NCBI GenBank assembly: GCA_034435055.1
Contig: DAOTXS010000043.1
Location: 1 to 64,000 of the forward strand
Length of the DNA stretch: 64,000 nucleotides
Source: DAOTXS01 sp034435055
GTDB lineage: Bacteria > Chloroflexota > Anaerolineae > UBA4142
Direction: 5' to 3'
Shown: positions 41,447 through 50,763 of the stretch, piece after piece
Numbering within the stretch: position 1 is the first letter of the stretch
How the letters are laid out: the number at the start of each line of letters is the position of its first letter
The notes under the pieces: generated by a model
What the model saw: the letters and a program-made list of their open reading frames with translations, nothing else
The model's database searches: none
Told to the model about the DNA's origin: nothing
Translations under genes and position numbers: made by a program

Positions 41447-42004
41447 TCATTCCGTTTTCCCCGGTGCGGTCTTCGATAGTTCATCGCGCAAGGCAAGCAA
41501 GGTGCGATGATACAATGACTTGACCGCGCCTTCGCTTTTGCCCATTATTTTGCCAATGTCGGCATTCGATAATTCATCCACGAATTTGAGAATCAATAAT
41601 TCCTGACGGTCGGCGGGCAAGCGCGCAATCGTCGCGAGTAACACGCGCGTCTCCTCGTTCTGTTCCGCGCGATGATGCGGACTCGCGGTTTTTTCGGCGA
41701 CGGTGATCAAATCGTCCAGCCGAATGTACTTGCGGCGACTGCGGTCGCGGTGCCAATTGGCAACCAAATTGTGCGCGATGCGATAAAGCCACGCCGCGAA
41801 CGGCGCGCCGCGCTGATTGAATTCGCCAATCCGTCCAAGCGCGCGATAAAACACCCGCGCGGTCAAATCTTCCGCTTCGCGCACATCGCTGGTGCGATAA
41901 TAAATATAGCGATAAATCCGGTCGACGTACCGTTCGTATAATGCCCCAAACGCGGCGGGATCATGCTTGGCGTTTTCGATCAACTCTTCATCACTGGCAA
42001 TCAT
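41447..42004 (-). CDS. ECF-type RNA polymerase sigma factor
   Basis: 185 residues. Region 2: AAFGALYERYVDRIYRYIYYRTSDVREAEDLTARVFYRAL; region 4: LLILKFVDELSNADIGKIMGKSEGAVKSLYHRTLLALRDEL with HTH. No C-terminal extension. Directs transcription of a stress or envelope regulon. Located upstream of degV and a small membrane protein that may regulate it; a PrsW-like intramembrane protease is encoded ~1 kb further upstream, the type that releases ECF sigma factors in Bacillus. Confidence 0.94.
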   Translation of the reverse strand: MIASDEELIENAKHDPAAFGALYERYVDRIYRYIYYRTSDVREAEDLTARVFYRALGRIGEFNQRGAPFAAWLYRIAHNLVANWHRDRSRRKYIRLDDLITVAEKTASPHHRAEQNEETRVLLATIARLPADRQELLILKFVDELSNADIGKIMGKSEGAVKSLYHRTLLALRDELSKTAPGKTE

Positions 42005-42070
42005 TCAAACACCGATTCTCTGCTAAAGATACGTTTCTGGTTTGGGAAAGCTCGCCGGAAAACGGGCGGA

Positions 42071-42107
42071 TAAAAAATGCAACCCGTTCTCACGGAGAAC
42101 GGGTTGC
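42071..42107 (-). terminator. terminator after the rsmI-prsW-degV unit
   Basis: Minus strand: GCAACCCGTTCTC (42107-42095) CGT GAGAACGGGTTGC (42091-42079) then ATTTTTTA. Separates this unit from the sigma factor gene. Confidence 0.92.
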
Positions 42108-42115
42108 CAAACTCG

Positions 42116-42976
42116 TTACTCTGTGTAGAACGCTAATCCGAGCGCATTAGGTCCGGTGTGCACACCCAGGACGGGACCGATCTGGGACATGTAGAATGCT
42201 TTGCACTCGAATTGCTTGCGGATTTGTTGCTCCAACGCCGCGGCATCGGCCGGCGATTGCGCGTGCAAGACGCCCACGTGAATCGGCTTGTTGCCGCCGG
42301 TGCGTTGTTCCATAATCTCGATCAATCGCTTGACCGCTTTGGCACGCGAACGTGGTTTCTCCAACGGAGTGACCACGCCGCCTTTGATCTCGAGCATCGG
42401 CTTGAAATTGAGCAGCGTGCCGAGCATCGCGCTCGCCCCGCCAATTCGTCCGCCGCGCCGGAGATATTCGAGCGTGTCCAGGACGAAGATGAGATTCAGT
42501 TTTGGAATAATCGCGTTGACTGCCGCAACCACGTCATCGCGCGATTTGCCTGCCGCCGCCGCTTGCGCGGCAACGATGCACAACATTCCCAACGCCAGCG
42601 AAATCCACGGCGTATCCACAATCGTCAGCGGCACGGTTTTTTTCAATTGCTGTTCCAGTTCCGTTTTTGCCGCGCACGCCGAGGCGTACGTCCCGCTCAA
42701 CTTGCTGGGCAAATGCACGGAAACGATTTCTTTGCCCGCCTCGAGGAGCGGTTTGTACAACTCGACGAATTCACCCGCCGATGGTTGTGATGTCGTCGGA
42801 TGTTGTTTGGCGTGGGGAAGCATTTCGAAAAACTTGTCGATCGTCAGGTCGACCCCATCGCGATACACGGTCTTGCCAAAAATGGCTTGGAGCGGAATCA
42901 CGGTGATGTCGAGTTTCTGCCGCAGGTCTTCCGGCAGATTCGCCGACGAATCGGTTACGATCTTGACAGTGTTCAA
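42116..42976 (-). CDS. DegV family fatty-acid-binding protein (second copy, TTG start)
   Basis: 286 residues. VKIVTDSSANLPEDLRQKLDITVIPL, TSQPSAGEF, SVHLPSKLSGTYASA and GGRIGGASAMLGTLLNFKPML are DegV hallmarks. The only suitable start is TTG at 42976, preceded by GGAAGGAG at proper distance; it overlaps the prsW-like stop as TTGA, giving translational coupling. Sequence is clearly diverged from the other DegV at 40583-41431. Likely a FakB-type carrier of fatty acids. Confidence 0.92.
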   Translation of the reverse strand: MNTVKIVTDSSANLPEDLRQKLDITVIPLQAIFGKTVYRDGVDLTIDKFFEMLPHAKQHPTTSQPSAGEFVELYKPLLEAGKEIVSVHLPSKLSGTYASACAAKTELEQQLKKTVPLTIVDTPWISLALGMLCIVAAQAAAAGKSRDDVVAAVNAIIPKLNLIFVLDTLEYLRRGGRIGGASAMLGTLLNFKPMLEIKGGVVTPLEKPRSRAKAVKRLIEIMEQRTGGNKPIHVGVLHAQSPADAAALEQQIRKQFECKAFYMSQIGPVLGVHTGPNALGLAFYTE

Positions 42977-44211
42977 TTCACTCCTTCCGTTTTGATTTCT
43001 TTTGCGCGCGTCGAACGCACTGCATACACGATCCACACCAGCCCGCCAAGCGCCAGCACACTCAACACGAGCGCCAGCGCAATGACGAACAGTCCGAGCG
43101 CCGGCATCATCGGTTCGATTTCTCTCGCACCGCTGAACAGCAACAGCGCGCCGACGCCGGCAGAGATTGCCAGCGCGTTCCACGCCGCGTGGAAAAACAC
43201 GCACACTCCGTACGCTAGAATGAGTCTGCCCCACCTCCTTTCGACGCGCGCGGCAAACCACCCGCGCCCCATGGTCACGCCGGTTGCCACGTGCATCATC
43301 GTCGCACCGACGCGAATCAACATTACCGGCGCCCAGGACGATAAATCTGCACCGCCGTTGAAGATATTTTCGACTGCCGCAAAACCCGCGCCGGCGGCAA
43401 GCCCCCACAACGTCGCGTGTGCCAAACTTGTTCGGCGCGGATCGATGAACCCAAGCGGCAAGGTCTTGAGCGCTTCTTCGACCAACGGCACGGCGCCCGC
43501 AAAAAACAACAACGCGCCGGCAATGACCGCCGGATTCATCAGCCATTGCAACAAAAAACCAACATCCGGCGTTGGACTTGCAAGCAACTCTTCGATGGCG
43601 TACGAGTCGAGCAACGTCGTGTCCATCGTCAACACGAGGACGATGGCAATCATCAAGAATGTGAAAATGCCGATGATGGTTTCCAAGAAGAATGCCAGCG
43701 ACGTTGCACCCAAGCCGCCCCAACTAAACGTCGCGACGACCGCGCGCAAACTTGTTGCGCCACCCAAATGCCGCGCGGCATAAGCGATGAACGCGAGCGG
43801 CAGCAAAACCGCGGCGAAGAAATGCCACGGTGGAAAGACGTACGCCGCAATCGGTTTCACCGCGAGCGCACCAATGCCGATAAGAATTGAAACGAGAAAC
43901 GCGATAATCAAAAATGTAAAACGCGGGAAAGCGCGCGCGGCGGGCTGGGAGGCGCGACTGCACAAAAAATTGACTGCCTGCCAAACGAGTACAACACCAA
44001 AGACCCCGCCAAGTAACGCCGCTGAACCCGAGAATGTATTTGACGCAAGTACTTGAGTGGTTGTGCCGCGCCGCGACAGCAACGGCGTGATCAAGTACAT
44101 TATTCCAGACACCGCGCTGCACGAAAACATCGCGACTGCCAACACGATGCCCCACACGCCGACGAGCATGCGTTCACTTGATAATGGGGCGGAGACCGGT
44201 TCAGTTGTCAT
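42973..44211 (-). CDS. PrsW-family intramembrane metalloprotease
   Basis: 412 residues with about nine or ten membrane segments. Conserved PrsW motifs: PLVEEALKTLPLG (EExxK), GAGFAAVENIFN (ExxxxEN-like), MHVATGVTMG and FFHAAWNALA, whose His/Glu residues should bind zinc. In Bacillus, PrsW makes the first cut in the anti-sigma factor RsiW. The gene overlaps rsmI (11 bases) and degV (4 bases), so it is co-translated with them. ATG at 44211 is preferred over TTG at 44217. Target is unknown; the small membrane protein at 40298-40579 is a candidate. Confidence 0.85.
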   Translation of the reverse strand: MTTEPVSAPLSSERMLVGVWGIVLAVAMFSCSAVSGIMYLITPLLSRRGTTTQVLASNTFSGSAALLGGVFGVVLVWQAVNFLCSRASQPAARAFPRFTFLIIAFLVSILIGIGALAVKPIAAYVFPPWHFFAAVLLPLAFIAYAARHLGGATSLRAVVATFSWGGLGATSLAFFLETIIGIFTFLMIAIVLVLTMDTTLLDSYAIEELLASPTPDVGFLLQWLMNPAVIAGALLFFAGAVPLVEEALKTLPLGFIDPRRTSLAHATLWGLAAGAGFAAVENIFNGGADLSSWAPVMLIRVGATMMHVATGVTMGRGWFAARVERRWGRLILAYGVCVFFHAAWNALAISAGVGALLLFSGAREIEPMMPALGLFVIALALVLSVLALGGLVWIVYAVRSTRAKEIKTEGVN

Positions 44212-45037
44212 TGGCAATCACCAATTGATACACCGTGCGCCGCGCGCGTCCCGATTCGCGTGCGATGCGCTTGACCGCTTCGGTTCGCGTTACGCCGGTT
44301 GCCATCAACTTTTTCACCGCCGTGATGACGCGCGCGTTGTCCCAAACCTCTGCCGTCGATTTTTCGTCGGCGGTTATCCCCGCAATCACCAACGTAAACT
44401 CGCCGCGCGGCGGATGCGCCGCAAAATGTTCGCGCGCCGCGTGGACTGTCCCGCGAAAAAATTCTTCGTACAGTTTGGTGATCTCACGCGCCACACAAAT
44501 TTTTCGATTGCCCAACGTCGCCGCGACGTCGTCCAAACTATCGATGAGGCGATGCGGCGCTTCAAAGGCAATCAGCGTGCGCGGCTCGTGCGCAATCGAT
44601 TGCAGGAATTTTTGGCGGGCGGATTTTTGGCGCGGCAGAAAACCCAGGTAGGTAAATTGATCAGTGGGCAAACCGGACGCGATGAGCGCGGCGAGAATGG
44701 CACTTGGTCCCGGAAGCGGTACCACTTGAATGCCGCGTTCCAACGCCGCGCAGACCAGTTCGTACCCGGGATCGGAAATACCCGGCATCCCGGCTTCCGA
44801 GATGACAGCGACATCGCCGCGCTCCAACGCGTCGAGAATCGTATCGAGTTTGGAAAGTTTGTTATGCTCAAAGTACGAGGTGATCGGTTTGGAAATTTGA
44901 AGATGGGTGAGCAAGTTGCGCGCGGTGCGGGTATCTTCGGCGGCGACAAGCGCGACCTCTTGCAAAACGCGCGTGGCGCGCAAGGTGAGGTCTTGCAGAT
45001 TGCCGATTGGCGTCGCAACGAGGTAGAGGATGCCCAT
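44201..45037 (-). CDS. rsmI: 16S rRNA (cytidine-1402-2'-O)-methyltransferase
   Basis: 278 residues. Tetrapyrrole-methylase fold with LYLVATPIGNLQDLTLRATRVL, VAAEDTRTARNLL, ISEAGMPGISDPGYELV and GLPTDQFTYLGFLPR, which define RsmI. It 2'-O-methylates C1402 of 16S rRNA for decoding fidelity. C-terminal KLMATGVTRTEAVKRIARESG is the HTH-like tail. First gene of the rsmI-prsW-degV unit. Confidence 0.96.
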   Translation of the reverse strand: MGILYLVATPIGNLQDLTLRATRVLQEVALVAAEDTRTARNLLTHLQISKPITSYFEHNKLSKLDTILDALERGDVAVISEAGMPGISDPGYELVCAALERGIQVVPLPGPSAILAALIASGLPTDQFTYLGFLPRQKSARQKFLQSIAHEPRTLIAFEAPHRLIDSLDDVAATLGNRKICVAREITKLYEEFFRGTVHAAREHFAAHPPRGEFTLVIAGITADEKSTAEVWDNARVITAVKKLMATGVTRTEAVKRIARESGRARRTVYQLVIANDN

Positions 45038-45107
45038 AAAATCGATTACTATTATAACGCGGAAATGGATGGGCGTCTATCTTGGCATTTGAATTGTAAT
45101 GTTGGGT

Positions 45108-45136
45108 TTGACCTCTACAGACTATCAGGGTAGAAT
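45108..45136 (+). promoter_or_regulatory. promoter of the MFS transporter gene
   Basis: TTGACC (45108-45113), 17-base spacer, TAGAAT (45131-45136); start codon at 45173. Confidence 0.82.
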
Positions 45137-45172
45137 ATTTGTAACAATTCAATAAAAAGACGAGGTGCAACA

Positions 45173-46426
45173 ATGAAGTTGGATTATGACAAAACAGCGA
45201 TTCTCGGCTTTGGATTTTTTGGTGTTAGTCTGATCTGGTCCCTCTATAATTCGTACGTGCCGGTCTTTTTGGAAAAAGATTTTTTGCTCAGTGCGACGGT
45301 GATCGGATTGGTGATGACCTTCGATAACATTGCCGCGCTGTTCATTCAACCGTGGATCGGCGCGCAGAGTGATCGGACGCGCACATCGATTGGACGACGC
45401 ATGCCCTTTATCATCGTCGGCGCGCCAATTGCCGCCATCGCGTTTGCGCTGATTCCGTTTGCGAATCTACTGCCGCTCTTTATGGCGGTGATCATCGTTA
45501 TGCTTTTGGCGATGGCGATTTTTCGCACACCGGTGATTGCGTTGATGCCGGACATTACGCCCTCGCCTTTGCGGAGCAAAGCGAACGGCGTCATCAATTT
45601 GATGGGAGGCATTGGCGCGATTCTCGCGTTCTTCGTCGGCGCGCGGTTGTACGATATGGGACGCCCGGTGCCGTTCATCGCCGCGGCGATTGTCCTGGTT
45701 ATTGCGGTAGCGATTGTTTTCTGGCGCATCAAAGAACCTAAAGATGCGTCCGAACCCGCGACGGAACAAGCCGGCGTGCTGGCGAATCTGCGGCTGATTC
45801 TGACCGACCGCGACCGCAGTGCGATTTTGATTTTACTTGCGATCTTTGCGTGGTTCGTCGGGTTCAACGTCGTCGAAACATTTTTCACGCTGTACGGTGT
45901 GAATGTATTGAACATCAAAGAAAGCGCGGCAAGTCTCACGCTGGGATTTTTGTCCGTGATGTTTGTTCTCTTTGCCGTGCCGAGCGGTTTCATCGCGACG
46001 CGGTTTGGGCGCAAGCCGACGATTCTCGCCGGACTCGCGTTGCTTGTTGTCCTGCTTGGTTTGATTCGCGTAATGCCGCCGGCAACGCAAATGCAAACGG
46101 TCGCGTCGATTGCCGGGCTTGCCATCACCAACTTGCATTTGATTATGCTGGTTGCCGGAATTGGCTGGGCGCTCATAAACATCAATTCCTTACCGATGGT
46201 GGTGGACATTGCGCCGCAAGATCGGTTGGGAACGTACACCGGATTGTACTATTTCTTCTCGACGCTCGCGGCGATTTTAGGTCCCTGGCTTGGCGGTGCG
46301 CTGGTCGATTTCACCGGGCGCAATTATGCGATGATCTTTACGATTGCGCCGATTGGAATGCTGGCAGCGTTCGCGTTGATGCTCGGCGTGCGGCGTGGTG
46401 AGAGAGCGGAAACAGTGGTGGATTGA
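45173..46426 (+). CDS. MFS transporter, SLC45/GPH-like
   Basis: 417 residues, twelve membrane segments. GPWIGAQSDRTRT-like loop is seen as QPWIGAQSDRTRTSIGRRMPF (loop 2-3 motif) and RTPVIALMPDITPSPLRSKANGVINL, typical of the sucrose/SLC45-like sugar:cation symporters. Substrate is probably a sugar or glycoside, but this is inferred. Stand-alone gene with its own promoter and terminator. Confidence 0.9.
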   Translation: MKLDYDKTAILGFGFFGVSLIWSLYNSYVPVFLEKDFLLSATVIGLVMTFDNIAALFIQPWIGAQSDRTRTSIGRRMPFIIVGAPIAAIAFALIPFANLLPLFMAVIIVMLLAMAIFRTPVIALMPDITPSPLRSKANGVINLMGGIGAILAFFVGARLYDMGRPVPFIAAAIVLVIAVAIVFWRIKEPKDASEPATEQAGVLANLRLILTDRDRSAILILLAIFAWFVGFNVVETFFTLYGVNVLNIKESAASLTLGFLSVMFVLFAVPSGFIATRFGRKPTILAGLALLVVLLGLIRVMPPATQMQTVASIAGLAITNLHLIMLVAGIGWALININSLPMVVDIAPQDRLGTYTGLYYFFSTLAAILGPWLGGALVDFTGRNYAMIFTIAPIGMLAAFALMLGVRRGERAETVVD

Positions 46427-46454
46427 CGATAACTTTTGCAAATGCATCTGGAAA

Positions 46455-46492
46455 AAAATTACCCCGACTCGTGGTTGAGTCGGGGTAATTTT
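46455..46492. terminator. bidirectional terminator between the MFS and PBP genes
   Basis: 16-bp stem AAAATTACCCCGACTC (46455-46470) / GAGTCGGGGTAATTTT (46477-46492), T-rich on both strands; it overlaps the PBP stop codon. Confidence 0.92.
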
Positions 46493-49442
46493 ATTTTGTT
46501 GGCGTTGCGGTTGGAGTTGGCGATGGCGGCGCGGTGGTTGCCGTTGGCGTGCGCGTCGCAGTCGGCGGAATCGATGTTGCCGTACGCGTGGCGGTTGCCG
46601 TTGATGTTGACGTCGCCGGCGGCGCAGTGGTTGCGGTTGGCGTGCGCGTGGCGGTTGGCGGAATCGATGTCGCTGTTGCAGTTCGCGTCGGCGTCGCAGT
46701 CGCCGTTGCCGGTACAATCGTCGTGGTTGGCGGAAGTTTGGTCGCCGTTGCGGTTCGTGTTACCGTTGGAATCACGATGGTTGGAATCGATGTCGCGGTG
46801 CGTGTCGCCGTCGGCGATGGAATCGGTGTGCGTGTGGGTGTGAACGACGGACGCGGCGTTGGCGTCGGCGTGTTGCCGACAATCACTTTGACGCGCCCGC
46901 CGTAACTTTTGCCGGCGCGATCTGCCATTTCCAGACGAATCGTGTACGCGCCATCGGGAAACTTGCGCGTGTCCCAGGTTGTCAACACACCATCTTTGAC
47001 CGGATTTCTGCCGGTGGCTAGAAGAATCCAATCTTTCGGGTCGTGACCAAAACCGAGTTGAACGATGTACCGATCAAAATCGACCATCTGCACTGTACCG
47101 ATGATTTGCACGTTGCCCGCAATGTAATTGCCGTCGCGGGGCGAGGTGATCGCCATAAACGGCGCGAGTTCCGTCGGCACCGGATTTACCGGGATCGGAC
47201 AATTGGGACTTGGCTCCGTCGGCGGTTGCGGAATGTTGTGATCGATTGCCCACTGTCGCGCGTCTGCCGGATAAACCGCAAAAATTTTTTCTTCGACCAG
47301 ATCGGGACACAAGTCGCTGCCGAGCAAATTATTTGTGCGGTCGATTTTGATTTTTTGCCACACGTTGTCTTGCTGGGTCGGCGCGGCTTCGGCGAGAAAA
47401 ATTTCAAAATGCCGATGATCCGCCGGACAGTACTCGGTCGGCAACAAGCCGGACTCGTCACACACTTCGACGCGTACCATTCCCGGCGGCACGAGGAAAT
47501 CTTGCACCGGTTTGCCAGCCAGCGCGCGCTCCATAAAATTGTGCCACAACGGTCCCGCGCCGCTGATGCCGCTGATGTGTTCCATCTCCGAATTATTGGC
47601 GTTGCCGACCCACACGCCGGTCACAAGTTCCGGCGTGTAACCAATTGTCCAATTGTCGCGCCAATCATTCGTCGTCCCGGTTTTTGCGGCGGCGGGACGT
47701 GAAAGCCGCAACACCGAACTTGCGCCGAATGCCGGCGCGCGCGCCGTCGCATCGCTCAAGATGCTCGTAATTTGATACGCGTGCCGCGCGTCGATGGCTT
47801 GTACGCCTTTGGGCGGATTCGCGAGCAAGTCGAGCAAGACTCGACCGTTCACATCGGTGATTTTCAAAAACGGCGTCGGCGCAACGCGCGTGCCGTAATT
47901 CGCAAAGGCGGCGTACGCGCCAGTCAATTCGAGCAACGTCACTTCGCCGCCGCCGAGCGTAAGCGACAAGCCATAATTTTTCGGATCGCGGAACGTGGTG
48001 ATGCCCAACTTGCGCGATTGCTCGATCATTCCCGGCACGGTGACAAATTGCAGCGTCTTGACCGCCGGGATGTTGAACGAGGATGCCAGTGCGGTGCGAA
48101 CATTGACCAAACCGTGTTCGCGTTTGTCATAGTTTTCCGGAATGTACGTCGGTTGCCCCGGGATTGGAAATTCCGTTTTGACATCCGTCAACACCGTTGC
48201 GGGCGTCCATCCTTTTTGAAACGCGGCAACGTAATTGATCGGCTTGATCGACGAGCCGGGTTGGCGCAAACGAATTGCGACATTCACTTGCCCGTCAATC
48301 GCTTTATCGAAGAAATCGACACTGCCGAGCATCGTGAGAATTTCGCCGGTCTTTGGATTCAGCGCGACGAGCGAGGCGTTCGTTACATTTTTATCTTTGA
48401 GCGCGGCGATTTGTTTCCGCGCTTCGTCTTCGGCGATTTTTTGTAATTTCAGGTCGAGCGTCGTTGTTATTTGGAGACCACCTTTGTAAACAACCTCGGG
48501 ACCGTACTGTTCTTCCAAAAGTTGGCGAACGTAATTGACAAAGTGCGGTGCTTGAATGCTGACCAACTGCGAGCATCGCCGATCGAACTCGGGAGATTTC
48601 AATAAACGGCTGGTCTCGGCGGTCACACCGGCAATTTGTTCCGTTTGGATGTACCCGGCTTCCGCCATCAAATCGAGCACGACGCGCTGGCGGCGCAACG
48701 CGGCATCCGGATTTTCGCACGGGTCCCACAATGCTGGCGCTTGCGGCAAGCCCGCCAGCAACGATGCTTCGGCAAGATTCAGTTCTTCCGCGCGTTTGTT
48801 GAAATATGTCTGCGCCGCCGACTCGATGCCGCTGGCAAGATTGCCGTACGAAATCGTGTTCAAGTACAGTTCGAGAATTTGATCTTTGGAATAGCGACGC
48901 GTGATTTCGATTGCCAGAATGATCTCGCGGATTTTGCGTTCGTAGGTTGGCTCGGCAGTAATCAAGGTGTTACGCACTAGTTGTTGCGTAATCGTACTGC
49001 CGCCGCCCGCCGAGGGTTTGCCGGTGGTAATCAGATAGTAGATCGCGCGCGCGGTGCCGCGCGCATCGACGCCGGGATTCGAGTAGAAACTGGGGTCTTC
49101 GGTTGCAATCGTCGCTTGCCGCAGAACGAGCGGAATTTTGGAAATCGATAAAACAGTGCGCCGCCCGGCATTCGGGTCGAACACTTCGAAAAGCAATTCG
49201 CCATTGCGGTCGAAAATTTTCGTCGATTGCGCCTGTCGTAATTCCGCCAAACGTTCCGGCGCGGGCAACGATTGCGCGAGGTAAGCGTATGCCGTTAACG
49301 CAATCAAACTGAAAACGCACATTGCGGTAACGCCGGCAATTGCCGTCAATGTCAGTGCGCGTTTCCAAGCGATGCGTCGCCAAAAGGGTTTCGGCGGCGG
49401 TACGGTGGATTTGAGATTGGAATCAATATTGGACTGGCTCAC
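46491..49442 (-). CDS. class A penicillin-binding protein (PBP1) with long Thr/Pro tail
   Basis: 983 residues. Membrane segment ~33-57; glycosyltransferase 51 domain ~75-260 (ATEDPSFYSNPGVD, GGSTITQQLVRN); transpeptidase domain ~340-660 with SxxK in PGSSIKPINY and KTG in AAKTGTTNDWRDNWTIGYT. It polymerises and crosslinks peptidoglycan. After ~720 a small beta domain (FMAITSPRDGNYIAGNVQIIG), then ~125 residues of Thr/Pro/Ala-rich tail. Two near-identical copies of SIPPTATRTPTATTAPP occur in it (DNA 46491-46880). The tail probably spans or binds the wall. Confidence 0.95.
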   Translation of the reverse strand: MSQSNIDSNLKSTVPPPKPFWRRIAWKRALTLTAIAGVTAMCVFSLIALTAYAYLAQSLPAPERLAELRQAQSTKIFDRNGELLFEVFDPNAGRRTVLSISKIPLVLRQATIATEDPSFYSNPGVDARGTARAIYYLITTGKPSAGGGSTITQQLVRNTLITAEPTYERKIREIILAIEITRRYSKDQILELYLNTISYGNLASGIESAAQTYFNKRAEELNLAEASLLAGLPQAPALWDPCENPDAALRRQRVVLDLMAEAGYIQTEQIAGVTAETSRLLKSPEFDRRCSQLVSIQAPHFVNYVRQLLEEQYGPEVVYKGGLQITTTLDLKLQKIAEDEARKQIAALKDKNVTNASLVALNPKTGEILTMLGSVDFFDKAIDGQVNVAIRLRQPGSSIKPINYVAAFQKGWTPATVLTDVKTEFPIPGQPTYIPENYDKREHGLVNVRTALASSFNIPAVKTLQFVTVPGMIEQSRKLGITTFRDPKNYGLSLTLGGGEVTLLELTGAYAAFANYGTRVAPTPFLKITDVNGRVLLDLLANPPKGVQAIDARHAYQITSILSDATARAPAFGASSVLRLSRPAAAKTGTTNDWRDNWTIGYTPELVTGVWVGNANNSEMEHISGISGAGPLWHNFMERALAGKPVQDFLVPPGMVRVEVCDESGLLPTEYCPADHRHFEIFLAEAAPTQQDNVWQKIKIDRTNNLLGSDLCPDLVEEKIFAVYPADARQWAIDHNIPQPPTEPSPNCPIPVNPVPTELAPFMAITSPRDGNYIAGNVQIIGTVQMVDFDRYIVQLGFGHDPKDWILLATGRNPVKDGVLTTWDTRKFPDGAYTIRLEMADRAGKSYGGRVKVIVGNTPTPTPRPSFTPTRTPIPSPTATRTATSIPTIVIPTVTRTATATKLPPTTTIVPATATATPTRTATATSIPPTATRTPTATTAPPATSTSTATATRTATSIPPTATRTPTATTAPPSPTPTATPTK
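46495..46660 (-). repeat. internal tandem-type repeat in the PBP tail coding sequence
   Basis: A ~40-residue-spaced duplication: TRTATSIPPTATRTPTATTAPP-like units occur twice (protein ~905-985), with matching DNA such as GTTGCGGTTGGCGTGCGCGT. Such runs are prone to length change between strains and to assembly error. Confidence 0.75.
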
Positions 49443-49520
49443 GTTCGTATGACTCGAAAAAGAAAACTCACTTGAAAGACGTTAGTGAGCCGCATCAAGT
49501 TCCAACTAACAGCGAGGAAA

Positions 49521-50708
49521 TTAACGGGGCACAATATCAAAAGCAATTTGCCGGCGAATGAGCCACCAAAGCAAAAACAGCACGCCAAGTTGCAAGCCGG
49601 TGTTGAGCGTGCCCATTTCGTGAACCTTGATCGGCAAGTACGGCAGAATCACGTAAAAGCCGCCGATGATAACCACGTGCATGGTGTAGCTATACAGCGA
49701 ATTCTGACCCAGCGGCATAAAGAACCAACCGAACACCGCTTGGACCGGTTTCCAAAAAAAGGTTAACGCCAAATACGCGAATTGAAAGACGATGACGGTT
49801 GCCAAAATTCTGCCCGGCGCGACGGTGCTTTTGTTGAACAACTCGGCAACGACGGTTTGAATGTCAATCCACGGATACAATTTAGCCAGCACTTTGCTTT
49901 CGGTCGAATAGAGATGTAAGAGCCAAAATAAAAGTAATGCCGAAAACATAAAATAGTGCCAGCGCGGGATACTGCGGAATCGCCGCATCAGGGTCTGTCG
50001 ATGATAGCCAAATGCCATCGCCCAGAAGAATAACAATTGCCACGCTGCTGGATGAAACGTCGTGTTGCCGACAATCGGCAGGATCATAATTTGTTGTCGG
50101 TTGACGTACTGAAAACCTGCCCAAATCACGAACGAGCCGATGACCAACAAGCGCGTCTGTTTTTGATACAGCAACCACAACCCAATCGGCGCGGACGCCA
50201 TCAGCAGGGTGTACATCAACGGAATATCGGCGAGGTAAATGGTCTGGCGCAGAAAGATTACATTCAGCACAAAAAGCGGCACGTTATCGATGACGACACT
50301 TTCCGCCCAAGGGAGATTGAAATACTTGGAAACGATACCAAACACCAGCGTCATCACAATTGTCAATTTGTACAACGTCCACGCACGTTGCAGCGATTTG
50401 ATGACCGCCGCGCGCAAACCCTCTTTCAACGCAATGCCGCCGTACACGATGCCGACGACCATCCCGGAAATCAACACAAATGCTTCCGCGCCGGAGGTGA
50501 AGAAACTATTGTTGCCGGTGATGAGGTACAGCCACGATGCGCCCCCCAAATGATCGACGACCATCACCAGGACCGCAAAGCCACGCAGAACATCCAGCCG
50601 CATATCGCGTTTTTCATCAGCAGGATACCGCCAACTTTCCACGGTCTCGCGCATTTGTTGCCACACTGCGCGCCAGTTTCGCGGACGAGTTTGAATCTGT
50701 TCTACCAT
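49521..50708 (-). CDS. OpgC-like multi-span membrane protein (acyltransferase fold)
   Basis: 395 residues, about ten membrane segments. The start of the first is RLDVLRGFAVLVMVVDHLGG, with the R-G...H motif of OpgC and related acyltransferase-3-like proteins; GQNSLYSYTMHVV near the end is also typical. OpgC modifies periplasmic glucans with succinyl groups; the substrate here (no periplasm evident) may be a surface glycan. ATG at 50708 has GGAG 9 bases upstream, but the best promoter places transcription start within 5 bases of it. Confidence 0.78.
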   Translation of the reverse strand: MVEQIQTRPRNWRAVWQQMRETVESWRYPADEKRDMRLDVLRGFAVLVMVVDHLGGASWLYLITGNNSFFTSGAEAFVLISGMVVGIVYGGIALKEGLRAAVIKSLQRAWTLYKLTIVMTLVFGIVSKYFNLPWAESVVIDNVPLFVLNVIFLRQTIYLADIPLMYTLLMASAPIGLWLLYQKQTRLLVIGSFVIWAGFQYVNRQQIMILPIVGNTTFHPAAWQLLFFWAMAFGYHRQTLMRRFRSIPRWHYFMFSALLLFWLLHLYSTESKVLAKLYPWIDIQTVVAELFNKSTVAPGRILATVIVFQFAYLALTFFWKPVQAVFGWFFMPLGQNSLYSYTMHVVIIGGFYVILPYLPIKVHEMGTLNTGLQLGVLFLLWWLIRRQIAFDIVPR

Positions 50709-50718
50709 AAGTGCTCCA

Positions 50719-50747
50719 AGTATATGCACAAGATAAAGGGGTGTCAA
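50719..50747 (-). promoter_or_regulatory. promoter of the OpgC-like gene
   Basis: Minus strand TTGACA (50747-50742), 17-base spacer, TATACT (50724-50719). Expected transcription start about 50712, only a few bases from the start codon at 50708. Confidence 0.75.
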
Positions 50748-50763
50748 TTATTTTGTAATTGAC
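50743..50763. promoter_or_regulatory. palindrome covering both divergent -35 boxes (putative operator)
   Basis: GTCAATTA (50743-50750) ttttg TAATTGAC (50756-50763). Each arm carries the -35 core of one of two back-to-back promoters (OpgC-like leftward, MoxR rightward). A repressor binding here would shut both. Confidence 0.6.

Noticed and set aside
42977..43723. Upstream extension of the second DegV frame
   Set aside because: It reads the PrsW-like gene in a different frame; DegV homology starts at 42976.
46436..46905. Plus-strand frames of Val/Ala or Arg repeats opposite the PBP tail
   Set aside because: Mirror images of the TPT-coding repeats.
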